From Rhodococcus sp. KBS0724 (GTDB lineage: Bacteria; Actinomycetota; Actinomycetes; Mycobacteriales; Mycobacteriaceae), in assembly GCF_005938745.2 (NCBI RefSeq), contig NZ_VCBX02000001.1, positions 5,346,501-5,410,500 of the forward strand: 64,000 bases of DNA, given 5' to 3'. Position 1 is the first letter of the stretch. Every line of letters begins with the position of its first letter. Shown here in pieces: positions 44,559-54,255 of this stretch. A program made the translations under genes and the position numbers. Below the pieces are notes generated by a model. The model was not told where the DNA came from, did not search any database, and was given only the letters and a program-made list of their open reading frames with translations.

Positions 44559-46037
44559 ATGTCGATATCCACTGCCGAATCGAGTAAGGCCGCACCGCCG
44601 TCCACCACTGCTGTCGTAGCAGTTCTGGCATTTGCCGGCATCGTGGTCTCACTGATGCAAACGCTCGTAATTCCGATCATTCCGCACCTTCCCGAGTACC
44701 TCAATGCGTCAGCCTCGGACACTGCTTGGGTAGTGACCGCCACCCTGCTCGCTTCAGCCGTTGCAGTCCCGACAATGGGCAGGTTGGGCGACATGTTCGG
44801 CAAACGACGCCTACTCCTGATCAGCCTCGTGCTACTGGTAGTCGGCTCGATCGTGGGCGCCATGAGTTCGAGCCTCGTTCCCCTCGTCATCGGACGCGTC
44901 CTCCAGGGACTCGCGGCCGGCGTCATCCCCCTGGGCATCAGCATCATGCGGGACGTACTCCCTCCGAAGAAACTGGCCGGTGCCGTCGCGATAATGAGCG
45001 CGGCCATGGGAGTCGGTGGCGCACTGGGACTTCCGATCGCAGCCATGATCGCCGAATACGCCAACTGGCACGTTCTGTTCTGGGCCTCGGCAGTCCTCGG
45101 CGGCGTCGTGACCGGCCTGATCCTCGTCATCGTGCCTGAATCGACCGTCCGCACCGGCGGAAGATTCGACTTCGTCGGAGCGAGCACACTCTCGATCGCA
45201 CTCATCACCCTGCTCCTGGCTATCTCCAAGGGCAACGCCTGGGGATGGACCAGCGCGACAACTCTCTCCATGCTTGCCATCGCCGTCATCGCATTCGCCG
45301 TCTTCGCCTGGTGGGAACTGCGGACTCCGAAGCCACTCGTCAACCTACGAGTGTCAGCGCGTCGCCAGGTCCTACTGACCAACGTCGCCTCCATCGTCTT
45401 CGGATTCGCGATGTTCGCCTCCAGCATGGTCTTCCCCCAGGTCGTCCAGCTGCCCGAAGCCACAGGTTTCGGTCTCGGCGGATCAATGCTCACCGCAGGC
45501 CTCGTCATGGCACCGTCCGGCATCGTCATGATGCTGATCGCGCCGCTCTCCTCGAAGATCACCAATACCTACGGCCCCAAGATCACCCTCATGACCGGCG
45601 CCGTCGTCGTCGCTCTCGGATACGCCGTCGGCATCTTCGCCCTGCACTCCATCTGGCAGCTGATCATGGTCGCCGTCATCATCGGAGCAGGCACAGGTAT
45701 GGCATACGGTGCGATGCCGGCTCTCATCATGGGTGCAGTTCCGGCCTCCGAAACCGGTGCGGCCAACAGCTTGAACACGCTGATGCGCGCACTCGGAACA
45801 TCCTTTGCCAGCGCAATCGCCGGTGTGGTCCTGGCTCAGATGACGATGTCACTCGGCGACGCCACGCTGCCCACTGAGAACGCCTTCCGCGTCATCATGG
45901 CTCTGGCCGCGGGATCAGCCCTGATGGCACTCGTCCTGGCAGCGTTTCTTCCCAAGTTCCGTGGAGCCATTTCGGTCACGGACAAGGACGCCAAGGACAC
46001 TGCCGACCAAGCGCCCGTACCCGCCGCTGCTCGCTGA
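44559..46037 (+). CDS. MFS drug exporter, DHA2-like
   Basis: 492 residues, about 14 membrane helices. Motif A GRLGDMFGKRRLLLISL near 72-88, the RVLQGLAAGVIPLGISIMRD helix 4 region, and a motif C-like AIMSAAMGVGGALGLPIAA. Divergent from the TetR gene with an operator between; likely efflux of the regulator's ligand. A strong terminator follows 50 bases after the stop. Confidence 0.92.
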   Translation: MSISTAESSKAAPPSTTAVVAVLAFAGIVVSLMQTLVIPIIPHLPEYLNASASDTAWVVTATLLASAVAVPTMGRLGDMFGKRRLLLISLVLLVVGSIVGAMSSSLVPLVIGRVLQGLAAGVIPLGISIMRDVLPPKKLAGAVAIMSAAMGVGGALGLPIAAMIAEYANWHVLFWASAVLGGVVTGLILVIVPESTVRTGGRFDFVGASTLSIALITLLLAISKGNAWGWTSATTLSMLAIAVIAFAVFAWWELRTPKPLVNLRVSARRQVLLTNVASIVFGFAMFASSMVFPQVVQLPEATGFGLGGSMLTAGLVMAPSGIVMMLIAPLSSKITNTYGPKITLMTGAVVVALGYAVGIFALHSIWQLIMVAVIIGAGTGMAYGAMPALIMGAVPASETGAANSLNTLMRALGTSFASAIAGVVLAQMTMSLGDATLPTENAFRVIMALAAGSALMALVLAAFLPKFRGAISVTDKDAKDTADQAPVPAAAR

Positions 46038-46049
46038 TTCACAGCAGTA

Positions 46050-46079
46050 CAACGCCGCAGCACCACAACGCCGCAGCAC
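46050..46079. repeat. Short tandem repeat
   Basis: CAACGCCGCAGCAC at 46050-46063 and again at 46066-46079, just before the terminator of the exporter gene. Confidence 0.8.
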
Positions 46080-46086
46080 ACAACAC

Positions 46087-46124
46087 GAAAGCCGCCGGTA
46101 CCCGACCAGGTACCGGCGGCTTTC
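46087..46124 (+). terminator. Terminator after the MFS gene
   Basis: Perfect 16-bp stem (46087-46102 / 46109-46124) with loop CGACCA and TTTC at the 3' end. Confidence 0.88.
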
Positions 46125-46339
46125 GCGTCGCTGCGAAAAATCTACCGCAACTGTCACGTCAACATCCCGGAAGCGTCAACGAGCCGAAACCCAACCTACA
46201 CAGGGTTTCTGAGAGCTTTCTGAGCATTAGCTGTCGATATCCCAAGTCACCGGCGTGCTCCCGATGGCACGTACGTGCCGAACGTAGCTGCCCATTCCCG
46301 ACCAAGGGTAAGTAAAGTACCGATCGTTCGTCCCCTGCG

Positions 46340-46382
46340 TCGTTCCGCGCACTCAACCCTTGTCGTTCCGCGCACTCAACCC
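46340..46382. repeat. 20-nt direct repeat upstream of the GH16 gene
   Basis: TCGTTCCGCGCACTCAACCC at 46340-46359 and 46363-46382 (period 23), ending five bases before the Shine-Dalgarno of the GH16 gene. A recent duplication or a repeated regulator/leader element. Confidence 0.9.
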
Positions 46383-46397
46383 ATTTGGAGAAGTCAG

Positions 46398-47294
46398 ATG
46401 CGTTTGTCCACCCTGCGGTCTCGTCGCCGCAGCACCGCCGCGGCCGCTCTTGTCGCCGCGACTGTGCTCGGGATCTTCTTGCCCTCGACCGCTCAAGCGC
46501 AACTCACCGGATCAGCCGGTTCGTCCGGTGGCGGCGTCACTGGTACTCAACCTGCACCCCGCGCTGCGTTGCCCGGTTGGCGCGAGATCTTCGTCGACGA
46601 CTTCACGACCGACGCTCCGATCGGCAGCTTCGCAAACGACGAGTGCAACAACCCCGGCAAGATCGTCTACACCGGAACCGAGAACACACGCTGGCGGACG
46701 TACCCCGAGTGCTACCTCGACACGTACAACAAGAACCCTTACCGTGCAGACGAAGTAGTCAGTGCCCACGACGGCGTGCTCGACTACTACCTCCATGACG
46801 TCGACGGCCGCCGGGCCGGAGCCAACATGTCCCCCGTCATCAATGGCAGCAGCCAGGCCCAGGTGTACGGGCGCTACTCGGCACGTATCAAGGTCAGCCA
46901 CCCGGCAATCACCGGTTACCGGTTGGCGATGCTCCTGTGGCCCGACTCCGAGGGATGGCCCGAGGAAGGCGAGATCAACTTCCCGGAAGGCCCGCTGACG
47001 GGACCCATCTACGGCTTCCATCACTATGCCGAAGACGGTGCGGACGCGAACTCCCAGGCGCTCTCGGACGTCGACACCTCCACCTACGCGGATTGGCGTG
47101 TTGTCACGATCGAGTGGACTCCGTCGGTTGTTCGATTCCTGCTCGACGACAAGGTCCTGCTCGAGTCCACTCGGGGCATCCCGGATACCGCGATGCGTTG
47201 GCAGCTCCAGCTCGAGTCCAGCCTGTACCCGGCTCTCGGCGGCGGCAATTTCCTCGTCGACTGGGTGACCGTGCACGCGTGGGACGGCGCGTAA
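46398..47294 (+). CDS. Secreted GH16-fold glycoside hydrolase-like protein
   Basis: 298 residues from ATG 46398 after TTGGAGAAG. Sec signal peptide (MRLSTLRSRRR... to STAQA, about 36 residues). The concanavalin-like GH16 fold is seen in GWREIFVDDF, YGRYSARIKVSHPAITGYRL, LLWPDSEGWPEEGEINFPEG and YADWRVVTIEWTPSVVRFLL. The catalytic box is E192-I-N194-F-P-E197: both glutamates are kept but the middle Asp is Asn, which may lower or alter activity. Likely acts on, or binds, a surface glucan made by the genes downstream. Confidence 0.85.
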   Translation: MRLSTLRSRRRSTAAAALVAATVLGIFLPSTAQAQLTGSAGSSGGGVTGTQPAPRAALPGWREIFVDDFTTDAPIGSFANDECNNPGKIVYTGTENTRWRTYPECYLDTYNKNPYRADEVVSAHDGVLDYYLHDVDGRRAGANMSPVINGSSQAQVYGRYSARIKVSHPAITGYRLAMLLWPDSEGWPEEGEINFPEGPLTGPIYGFHHYAEDGADANSQALSDVDTSTYADWRVVTIEWTPSVVRFLLDDKVLLESTRGIPDTAMRWQLQLESSLYPALGGGNFLVDWVTVHAWDGA

Positions 47295-47310
47295 GAAATT
47301 CCTGACTGCC

Positions 47311-47338
47311 GGTCGAGGCACAAAGCCGTGCCTCGACC
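47311..47338. terminator. Terminator after the GH16 gene
   Basis: Perfect 11-bp stem GGTCGAGGCAC / GTGCCTCGACC, loop AAAGCC, 16 bases past the stop codon. Confidence 0.8.
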
Positions 47339-47403
47339 AGCAGAACGGGCGTAGATTCCCGTTTTCGGACACGATTGCCTAGACTCCCAAAAGAAATCAA
47401 AAG

Positions 47404-47422
47404 TAAGGGAAGGCAAACCTGT
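47404..47422. promoter_or_regulatory. Weak IdeR/DtxR-like box at the epimerase start
   Basis: 13 of 19 positions match the IdeR consensus (TTAGGTTAGGCTAACCTAA). It overlaps the ribosome-binding site and start codon of the epimerase gene, so the purine-rich match may be due to the Shine-Dalgarno. Confidence 0.25.
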
Positions 47423-48413
47423 GCGCACGGCGGTAACCGGAGGAGCAGGATTCATCGGCTCGACGCTTGTGGATCGCTTGCGCCAGGACGGTCACCAAGT
47501 ACTCGTCATCGACGACCTGAGCCGCGGCCGGGTGAGCAACCTCGACGCCGCGCTCGCAACCGCAGACGTCGACATCGAAGTTCTCGACATCCGGGACGAC
47601 AAAATCGGCCCGTTGTTCCAGACATTTGCTCCCGAAGTTGTGTTCCATCTCGCCGCACAGATCGACGTGCGGCACAGCGTCGCCGACCCGATCCACGACG
47701 CCGACGCCAACATCCTCGGCACTGTGAAAATCGGATCCGCGGCGATCGCGGCCCATGCACGCAAGATCGTGTTCATGTCTTCCGGCGGTTCCATCTACGG
47801 ATCACCTGAGCACTTGCCGGTATCGGAACAGGCTCCCGTCAACCCACTCTCGCCCTACGCGTGCAGCAAGGTCAGCGCCGAAAACTACCTCAACTGCTTC
47901 CGTCAACTCCACGGCTTGGATTGCTCGCACATCGCCCCGGCCAACGTGTACGGACCCCGCCAGGATCCGCACGGCGAGGCCGGCGTCGTCGCCATCTTCG
48001 CCCGCGAAATGCTTTCGGGCGGAAAAACTTTCCTGTTCGGCGACGGCGGCAATACTCGGGATTACGTCTTCGTCGAGGACGTCGTGACGGCCCTGATCGC
48101 AGCATCGAGCACCGCGGGCTCCGGACAACGCTTCAATATCGGAACGGGAGTGGAGACCTCCGACCGCGAACTGCACGCACTGCTCGCGCAGGCCACCGGT
48201 GCCACGGCAGAACCCACCTGGATGCCCGCACGGCTCGGGGATGTTCGCCGGTCCGCTCTCGATGCCGGCCTGGCGCGCACAGAATTGGGCTGGACCCCGT
48301 TGACATCGCTGCCGGAGGGGATCGCCCGCACAGTCGACTACTTCCGGACACTTGATACAACCTCGTCCGATACAGCACCGTCATCAAACACAGCACCGTC
48401 GACGCTCGTCTGA
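47421..48413 (+). CDS. NAD-dependent nucleotide-sugar epimerase (GalE-like)
   Basis: 330 residues from GTG 47421, preceded by AGGGAAGG. Extended SDR: NAD-binding TGGAGFIGS (6-14), DDLSRGR, LAAQIDVRHSV, the catalytic Ser region MSSGGSIYG and YACSK (about 151-155), then NVYGPRQDPHGEAGVVAIF. UDP-glucose 4-epimerase or a related 4,6-dehydratase/epimerase making nucleotide sugars for the glycosyltransferases downstream. A short Thr/Ser tail is not part of the fold. Confidence 0.88.
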   Translation: MRTAVTGGAGFIGSTLVDRLRQDGHQVLVIDDLSRGRVSNLDAALATADVDIEVLDIRDDKIGPLFQTFAPEVVFHLAAQIDVRHSVADPIHDADANILGTVKIGSAAIAAHARKIVFMSSGGSIYGSPEHLPVSEQAPVNPLSPYACSKVSAENYLNCFRQLHGLDCSHIAPANVYGPRQDPHGEAGVVAIFAREMLSGGKTFLFGDGGNTRDYVFVEDVVTALIAASSTAGSGQRFNIGTGVETSDRELHALLAQATGATAEPTWMPARLGDVRRSALDAGLARTELGWTPLTSLPEGIARTVDYFRTLDTTSSDTAPSSNTAPSTLV

Positions 48414-48416
48414 AAA

Positions 48417-49667
48417 ATGCCGCCATCTCCCAAAGCATCTCTTCGCGTCAGTCATCTGGACGTGATGCACAGTCGTACACGGATCACGTCCGTCATCGGT
48501 CCCGTACATCTTCCTGACGACGCCACCATCGCCGCTCGACTTCGCACGATGGCCGAAGCGGGTCCACACACGCGGCTCGGCCTCAGGCCGTCGGCACACG
48601 ACAATCGGTGGACATTCGATCCCGAATCGTGCGCCCCAGAAGTAGTTCGGCTCGATCCGCCGACTTCCCCGATGGAACTGCTCGACTCGGCGTCACAGGT
48701 CTCGCAGGTTTCGCGGGAGGACCGTCCCACCACCGTCACCGTGGCCGGAAACTACCTGCGCACCGACCACAACCACGGCCTCGGCGAAGTCGCCCTGACA
48801 CTCATGATGAACGAGGTCATCCTCGGCATGATCGACCCTGCCGATCCACGAGTATGGCAACCGTCGCGTGCCTCGCGCTCGGGGATCACCACTGCGGCTC
48901 TGCGCACCTACGGTTCGGATCCTCGACGTGCGTGGGCGCTGCGTCGCTCGCTCGATCGGACGCCTCGTCCTGTGCCGTCCGGGCCGGTGGAACCGTGGAC
49001 ACCCGACCGCACTGCTGCCGTGGTCACCACCGATCCCGACACAGTTCGGTCCTTGCGCACGTGGCGAGATCAGAATCTTCCGTCGGTGTCGATGTATGCC
49101 CTGACCGCTTCGGTTCTGCACCGCGCGCTGGCGGACGCCGGACTCACGATCAACCCCGTTGCAACAGTGACGCTCGATGCGCGTCGTTACCTTCCGGCAG
49201 GTCGAGTTCCGTTGGGAAACTTCGTCTCCGGACTCGAATTCGATCTGGGCGCGAACCCCACCCCAAGTCGCATCAACGAGGTCACGTCCGATGCTGTAGC
49301 AGCGGGGCGGCCGGTTGCGAACCTGGCCTTGAACACGATGCGGACCCGAATCGGATTGCGAATCAACAATTCCGGCGCATATCCGATCAGTCGACCACAA
49401 GATCCTCAGGCCCAGCTGCTGTTTTCGAGCATCGGTCCGGTGCCTCGACAGAATCAGGTCCCGTGGCTCGCCGGCGCATCGCCGTTCTACTCGGCGCACA
49501 ACGACCCGGTCGGCCCAGAGGGCATAACCCTCACCTGGGCGATCGTGGAAGGTGCGGTCGCGACGACGGCGTCGTTCCACGGAAACGTGTTTCCGCAGGC
49601 CGCGGTGACGGCGGCTCTGGAGTGCGCTGCCACCGATCCTTTTGCCTTTCTGTCTTCGGTTAACTGA
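48417..49667 (+). CDS. Condensation/acyltransferase-like protein (tentative)
   Basis: 416 residues starting three bases after the epimerase gene (ATG 48465 is an alternative start). No signal peptide or membrane helix. The layout (an N-terminal half ending TDHNHGLGEVALTLMMNEVI, then TVTLDARRYLPAGRVPLGNF, VSGLEF and a late LFSSIGPVP region) recalls the CoA-dependent acyltransferase/condensation fold, but the HHxxxDG motif is altered to DHNHGLGE. It may add an acyl group to a sugar or lipid. This assignment is by overall pattern only. Confidence 0.45.
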   Translation: MPPSPKASLRVSHLDVMHSRTRITSVIGPVHLPDDATIAARLRTMAEAGPHTRLGLRPSAHDNRWTFDPESCAPEVVRLDPPTSPMELLDSASQVSQVSREDRPTTVTVAGNYLRTDHNHGLGEVALTLMMNEVILGMIDPADPRVWQPSRASRSGITTAALRTYGSDPRRAWALRRSLDRTPRPVPSGPVEPWTPDRTAAVVTTDPDTVRSLRTWRDQNLPSVSMYALTASVLHRALADAGLTINPVATVTLDARRYLPAGRVPLGNFVSGLEFDLGANPTPSRINEVTSDAVAAGRPVANLALNTMRTRIGLRINNSGAYPISRPQDPQAQLLFSSIGPVPRQNQVPWLAGASPFYSAHNDPVGPEGITLTWAIVEGAVATTASFHGNVFPQAAVTAALECAATDPFAFLSSVN

Positions 49668-49702
49668 CCCGATGTGCCCTCAGGCCACAGGCGTCGGATA
49701 AT

Positions 49703-49721
49703 ATAGGTAAGGCTGCCCTTC
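49703..49721. promoter_or_regulatory. IdeR/DtxR-like box before the GT2 fusion
   Basis: ATAGGTAAGGCTGCCCTTC matches the IdeR consensus at 13 of 19 positions, 42 bases before the start of the glycosyltransferase gene, in the intergenic gap where a promoter is expected. Confidence 0.4.
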
Positions 49722-49763
49722 CCGGGTGGTGTTGCACCCCGCCTAGACCCGTCGGAGTACGTC

Positions 49764-51779
49764 TTGACAGCGCAGACCCACCTGGTCCCCGGGATCACCG
49801 TTCTGATCTGCTGCTACACCCACGACCGTCTGGAACAGCTGTCCACCGGCATTCGCAGCGCCCAGGCACAGCTTCGCCCCGACGAGGACGAACTGATTGT
49901 GATCGTGGACCACAACGACGCGCTCCGCGCAGATCTGGTTGCCGCCTTCCCTACCGGCATCACCGTCATCCCCAACGCGGCGACCCCCGGCTTGTCCGGC
50001 GCCCGCAACACCGGCGCCCAGGCAGCGCGGACCGAGTTGGTCGTGTTCGTCGACGACGACGCCATGCTGCGCCCCGGGGCCCTCGACAGCGTCCGCGGAG
50101 CCTTCTCCGACGCTTCGGTTGTCGCTGTCGGAGGTGCGGTACACGCCAAATGGGAAGCGGGAGCACCACCGTCGTGGTTCCCGGACGAATTCGGGTGGGT
50201 CGTGGGCTGCGACTACCGCGGGCTTGCCGCCGACGGCGCCGAGATCCGCAATCCGATCGGCGCCGCCATGGCTGTCCGCCGCGCCGAATTGCAGAAGATC
50301 GGCGGTTTCTCCGACCGTCTGGGCCGTGTCGGAACAGTGCCGGCCGGTTGCGAGGAAACCCTCATGGGAATTGAACTACGACAGCAGTTCCCGGGGTCCA
50401 AAGTTGTGCGGATCGAGGCTTTTGCCGTCGACCACTTCGTTCCCCGCACCCGTAGCACTCTGCGCTACTTCGTCAGTCGCTGCCGCCACGAGGGCCGATC
50501 GAAGGCGGTGCTGTCCGACATGGTGGGCGGCAAAGCCGGACTCGCGGCTGAGCGCAGTTTTGTCATCCGCACCCTGAGCACCGGAGTGTTCCGCTATCTC
50601 CGCAGCGCAGTAACGGGCGACGGTATCAGCGCGGTGTCCCGCATTCTTGTCATGATCCTCGGTTTGTTTGTCACAGCGTCAGCCACTGCGGTAGCAGCCA
50701 TGCGCCAAGGCTCTCGCACCACAAAGTCGGAAGTACAAGTAGCAGTGGAAAAACCGGAAGAAGCACCCGTCACCGCCGACGAATTGATCACCGTCGTGAT
50801 TCCCACCGTCGGTCGTGATTCGTTGCTCAACACCGTGCGCACGGTGCTGGCTCAGGACCACCGCAATATCGAATTGCTGGTAGTCGACAACCGTCCCCAT
50901 CGAAGTGAGGCCGCACGGATCTTGGCCGGCATCGACGATCCCCGCCTGTCGATCCTGGAACAGCCCATCCCCGGAGTCTCGGCGGCCCGAAACAAGGGGC
51001 ATCAGAACGCCAGCGGCCGTATCGTTGCCTTCACCGACGACGACGCAGTCCCCGATCCCGGGTGGATCTCGGGGATTGTCACCAGCTTCCACGCCGACAA
51101 CACCGGTTCCGTCGGAGTCGTGACCGGCCGCGTGCTCGGTACCGAATCCAACACCCGCGAACAAGCCTGGTTCGAGGAAGCGAAGGTCTTCGACAAGGGC
51201 GAGGTAGCAACGCTCTGGGCGATGAACTCTCGCGAGGAGACTGCGCTCGGCACAGACGGCACACTCGGCGAGTACGGTCCCCACGGTCCGTTCTTCCCCT
51301 ACACGGCGGGTGAGTGTGGATCGGGTAACAACATGGCCTTCCGCGGGGCCGCTCTGCACGCGATCGGCGGATTCGACGAGCGCCTCGGCACCGGCACTCC
51401 TACCCACGGCGGTGAGGACCTCGACGCTTTCCGCGCAGCACTCCTCGACGGTTGGGCTATTGCCTACAATCCGAATGCCGTTGTGCGGCACTACCACCGT
51501 GACAACATGCCGGAACTTCGGGTGCAAAGTTACGGGTACGGCACCGGCATGGCCGCGTCGTTGACCAAGTTCGTCCTGTCCGGATCACCGCGTCCGATCC
51601 TCACGCGCATCCCTCGGGGTATCCACATGCTGATATCGCCGACGTCGACGAAGAACGTCGACTTCCCGTCCGACTGGCCACTGCACCTGCGAGTGCTCGA
51701 AGCGCTGGGTTACCTGGCCGGCCCGGTCCTCTTCGTTCGTAGCCACCTGAACGCGCGTCGGGTCGGTGCCGGGCGATGA
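49764..51779 (+). CDS. Tandem fusion of two GT2 glycosyltransferases
   Basis: 671 residues from TTG 49764. The first GT2 domain (about 5-250): ITVLICCYTHDRLEQLSTGI, LSGARNTGAQAART, the DxD-type VVFVDDDAML and GAAMAVRRAEL. A linker with a hydrophobic stretch (about 290-315) follows. The second GT2 domain spans about 335-600: ITVVIPTVGRDSLLNTVRTV, GVSAARNKGHQNASG, AFTDDDAVPDPGW and GSGNNMAFRGAAL. Both nucleotide-sugar motifs look intact. It probably adds two sugars in sequence to a growing glycan. The stop overlaps the next start (ATGA), the first of three such overlaps. Confidence 0.88.
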   Translation: MTAQTHLVPGITVLICCYTHDRLEQLSTGIRSAQAQLRPDEDELIVIVDHNDALRADLVAAFPTGITVIPNAATPGLSGARNTGAQAARTELVVFVDDDAMLRPGALDSVRGAFSDASVVAVGGAVHAKWEAGAPPSWFPDEFGWVVGCDYRGLAADGAEIRNPIGAAMAVRRAELQKIGGFSDRLGRVGTVPAGCEETLMGIELRQQFPGSKVVRIEAFAVDHFVPRTRSTLRYFVSRCRHEGRSKAVLSDMVGGKAGLAAERSFVIRTLSTGVFRYLRSAVTGDGISAVSRILVMILGLFVTASATAVAAMRQGSRTTKSEVQVAVEKPEEAPVTADELITVVIPTVGRDSLLNTVRTVLAQDHRNIELLVVDNRPHRSEAARILAGIDDPRLSILEQPIPGVSAARNKGHQNASGRIVAFTDDDAVPDPGWISGIVTSFHADNTGSVGVVTGRVLGTESNTREQAWFEEAKVFDKGEVATLWAMNSREETALGTDGTLGEYGPHGPFFPYTAGECGSGNNMAFRGAALHAIGGFDERLGTGTPTHGGEDLDAFRAALLDGWAIAYNPNAVVRHYHRDNMPELRVQSYGYGTGMAASLTKFVLSGSPRPILTRIPRGIHMLISPTSTKNVDFPSDWPLHLRVLEALGYLAGPVLFVRSHLNARRVGAGR

Positions 51780-54061
51780 GCACCGATGTAGACACCGACA
51801 CAGACATCATCGATCTCCGGCCGGGCAAGCCTGCATCACCGCTCCCCCGCTACGGGTGGAATCCTCGTATCTGCCTGAGAATCGGCGTCGCAGTTGCGGT
51901 TGCGATGTTCGTGCTCAACCTGGCCGTGGCAGCCGACATCGCCGACGTCGTGCCCGCACCGATCCGCCTGCTGATCGCGCTGGCCGGTATGACGCTGGTT
52001 CCCGGACTGCCCGTTGTTGTTGCACTGCGCATTCCAGGCCGCGCACTCTCCGCTGCCTTGATCGTGTCGGTATCTTTGGCCGTCGCCATCCTGGCCAGTC
52101 AGCTGACGATGGTGGCGCAGTGGTGGAGTCCGCTGCGCACTCAGTTCATCTTGGCGCTCCTCGCGCTAGCACTCTGCGCCGCCGCCTCGCGAACGGTGCC
52201 GTCCGACTACCGGCTTCCGAGCAGCGACCTTCAACGACTACGAACCTTCGACCGAAGCCGGGCAATCGGTTTCGGCGCACTGCTGATCGCCCTCATCCTG
52301 TTCGTGGTCGCCGCCGCGAGGTTGGATGTCACCGCGGCCGGTCACTTCGGCATCATCACCGAAATCGGGCCGATCTACGTGCTCGGGCTGGTAACGCTCT
52401 GCGGCACAATTGTGTACACGCTGCGTCGACGCCTGATCGACCACGTGTTGATGGCGGCAAACATCGTCATGCTGATCGTCTACACGACGATGCTCGTGCC
52501 GGTCTCCACCGGTGAGACCACCGTGCCGGTCGCGTTTGTACATCGCGGTTTCATCAACATTCTTGCCCAGAGCGGCACCCTCCCCAACTCGATCGACGCG
52601 CGATTCAGTTGGGCCGGATTCTTCTCCGCCGGTGCACATCTGATCACTGTCGCCGATGTTCCCGACGCGACCGTGCTGCTTCTGTGGGCGCCGCTCTACA
52701 TGGGTGCACTACTGGCGTTTCCGCTGTACGCCATCGCGATTGCCATTACCGGCCGAGTTCGGCTCGCCTGGCTGGCAGTCGTGATCTACCAACTCTTCAA
52801 CTGGTACCAGCAGGATTACTTCGCCCCGCAGGCTGTCGCGACGATCTTCTACACCACCATCCTCGCGACGCTGCTGTGGCAGCTGCGGCGCTCACCTCTG
52901 CCGGTAATCGGTTCCGGGATCGGCCGATTCATCGTTTCGGCGCCGCGGCGCACCCCGGGGTTTGTTCCCGGTTTCGATTCACTCCGAACACTCGCGGTGG
53001 GCGCGGTGCTACTGCTCCTCATCGTCGCCACCACCGTCAGTCATCAGATCACCCCGATCCTGGTCATCGTCGTCCTCGCATCGTTCTCGTTGTTCGGAGC
53101 AACGCGATATCGGACCCTGTGGCTGGCAGCGGGTCTGGTGTTCGCAGCGTGGTTCAGCTACGGCGCCACCGATTTCTGGATCGGTCACCTCCAGTCGATC
53201 TTCAGCGAGATCGGGCAGGTTGGCAATTCAGTGGGCCGCGGTGTCAGTGAACGCATCACGGGCGACCCCACGTATCAGCAGATGCAGTACTTGCGCATGG
53301 GTGCGTCCGGGCTACTCGCAATGGTGGCTTTTGTAGGTTGGGTGCTCTCTCGCCACCGACGAACCTGGCTCGTAGCCGGAGCAGTTGCCGCAGCTCCCTT
53401 CTCGCTTGTCCTGCTGCAAAGCTACGGCGGCGAGATGATCATCCGCTGCTTCGTTCTCGCCTCCCCGGTCCTGGCTCCCTTTGCCGCCATCGCCCTCGCC
53501 CATGCCGGCAACCAGATTCGTAAGGCACTGAACCCGGTCTCGTCGGGAAATCACACGCAGCCGAGCAAGACGCGACCGTCGCACTGGGTTGGGGCCGCCG
53601 CGGCAACCTTGGCGTTGGTCTCGCTTGGATTGCTCTTGACCACAAACCGCGGACTGAACACCGCATTCGAAGCGTCGACAACCGATCAGGTCACCGTCTC
53701 GGACCAGTTCATCGCCGCGGTTCCGCCGTCGACCACGATCATGACCTGGAGCCACGCCTCTCACACCAATGGTGTGCGACGGACCCTGGACCCGCTCGGG
53801 CCGCGAATGATGTTCGTCGACAGCTACGACTGCGCCAACGACCTCAGCGGTTGTGCCCTGGCCCGTGACCCGATGTACGTGTACGTCACCAGTCAGGGCA
53901 TCGGGATGGCGTTGTTGCAGCAGGGAATGACGCAGGAGTATCTCGACGCCGAACTGGCCGCTATCATCGACAGCGGCCTCTACGTTCCGATGATCGAAAA
54001 GCCGAGCATCACGATCCTGCGCCGTGTCGACGCACCCGCTATCGAATTCGAGTCCCCATGA
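51776..54061 (+). CDS. Large polytopic membrane protein, GT-C or polymerase-like
   Basis: 761 residues with about 14 hydrophobic segments between 30 and 620, then a soluble C-terminal part (about 640-761). A loop after the seventh helix (SGTLPNSIDARFSWAGFFSA) resembles the acidic first loops of GT-C mannosyl/arabinosyltransferases, but I see no clear DxD there. It could be a lipid-linked-sugar glycosyltransferase or a Wzy-like polymerase for the glycan handled by the neighbouring GT2, flippase and GH16 genes. ATGA overlap at both ends of the gene. Confidence 0.6.
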   Translation: MSTDVDTDTDIIDLRPGKPASPLPRYGWNPRICLRIGVAVAVAMFVLNLAVAADIADVVPAPIRLLIALAGMTLVPGLPVVVALRIPGRALSAALIVSVSLAVAILASQLTMVAQWWSPLRTQFILALLALALCAAASRTVPSDYRLPSSDLQRLRTFDRSRAIGFGALLIALILFVVAAARLDVTAAGHFGIITEIGPIYVLGLVTLCGTIVYTLRRRLIDHVLMAANIVMLIVYTTMLVPVSTGETTVPVAFVHRGFINILAQSGTLPNSIDARFSWAGFFSAGAHLITVADVPDATVLLLWAPLYMGALLAFPLYAIAIAITGRVRLAWLAVVIYQLFNWYQQDYFAPQAVATIFYTTILATLLWQLRRSPLPVIGSGIGRFIVSAPRRTPGFVPGFDSLRTLAVGAVLLLLIVATTVSHQITPILVIVVLASFSLFGATRYRTLWLAAGLVFAAWFSYGATDFWIGHLQSIFSEIGQVGNSVGRGVSERITGDPTYQQMQYLRMGASGLLAMVAFVGWVLSRHRRTWLVAGAVAAAPFSLVLLQSYGGEMIIRCFVLASPVLAPFAAIALAHAGNQIRKALNPVSSGNHTQPSKTRPSHWVGAAAATLALVSLGLLLTTNRGLNTAFEASTTDQVTVSDQFIAAVPPSTTIMTWSHASHTNGVRRTLDPLGPRMMFVDSYDCANDLSGCALARDPMYVYVTSQGIGMALLQQGMTQEYLDAELAAIIDSGLYVPMIEKPSITILRRVDAPAIEFESP

Positions 54062-54255
54062 GTGTTGCTATCTTCTTCTTTCTGGCCGCGGGCGTTCTCC
54101 TGGTCGCCGGCGTGATCCTGCGTGAACGCGAGGTTCCTGCCACGGGCAGCATTGGCCGCGGACACGCCGCCCAACTGATCAGCCTTGCGCTTGCAGTCTG
54201 TGTGATCACCGCCGCGACTTTGACTTTCGTACGACTGATCGCAATGGCTGTATGA
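54058..54255 (+). CDS. Small two-helix membrane protein
   Basis: 65 residues: a hydrophobic helix at about 3-20, a short charged loop (REREVPATGSIGRGH) and a second helix at about 37-60. It overlaps both neighbours by ATGA, so it is certainly co-translated with them. No known family; it may be an accessory subunit of the large membrane protein. Confidence 0.7.
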   Translation: MSVAIFFFLAAGVLLVAGVILREREVPATGSIGRGHAAQLISLALAVCVITAATLTFVRLIAMAV

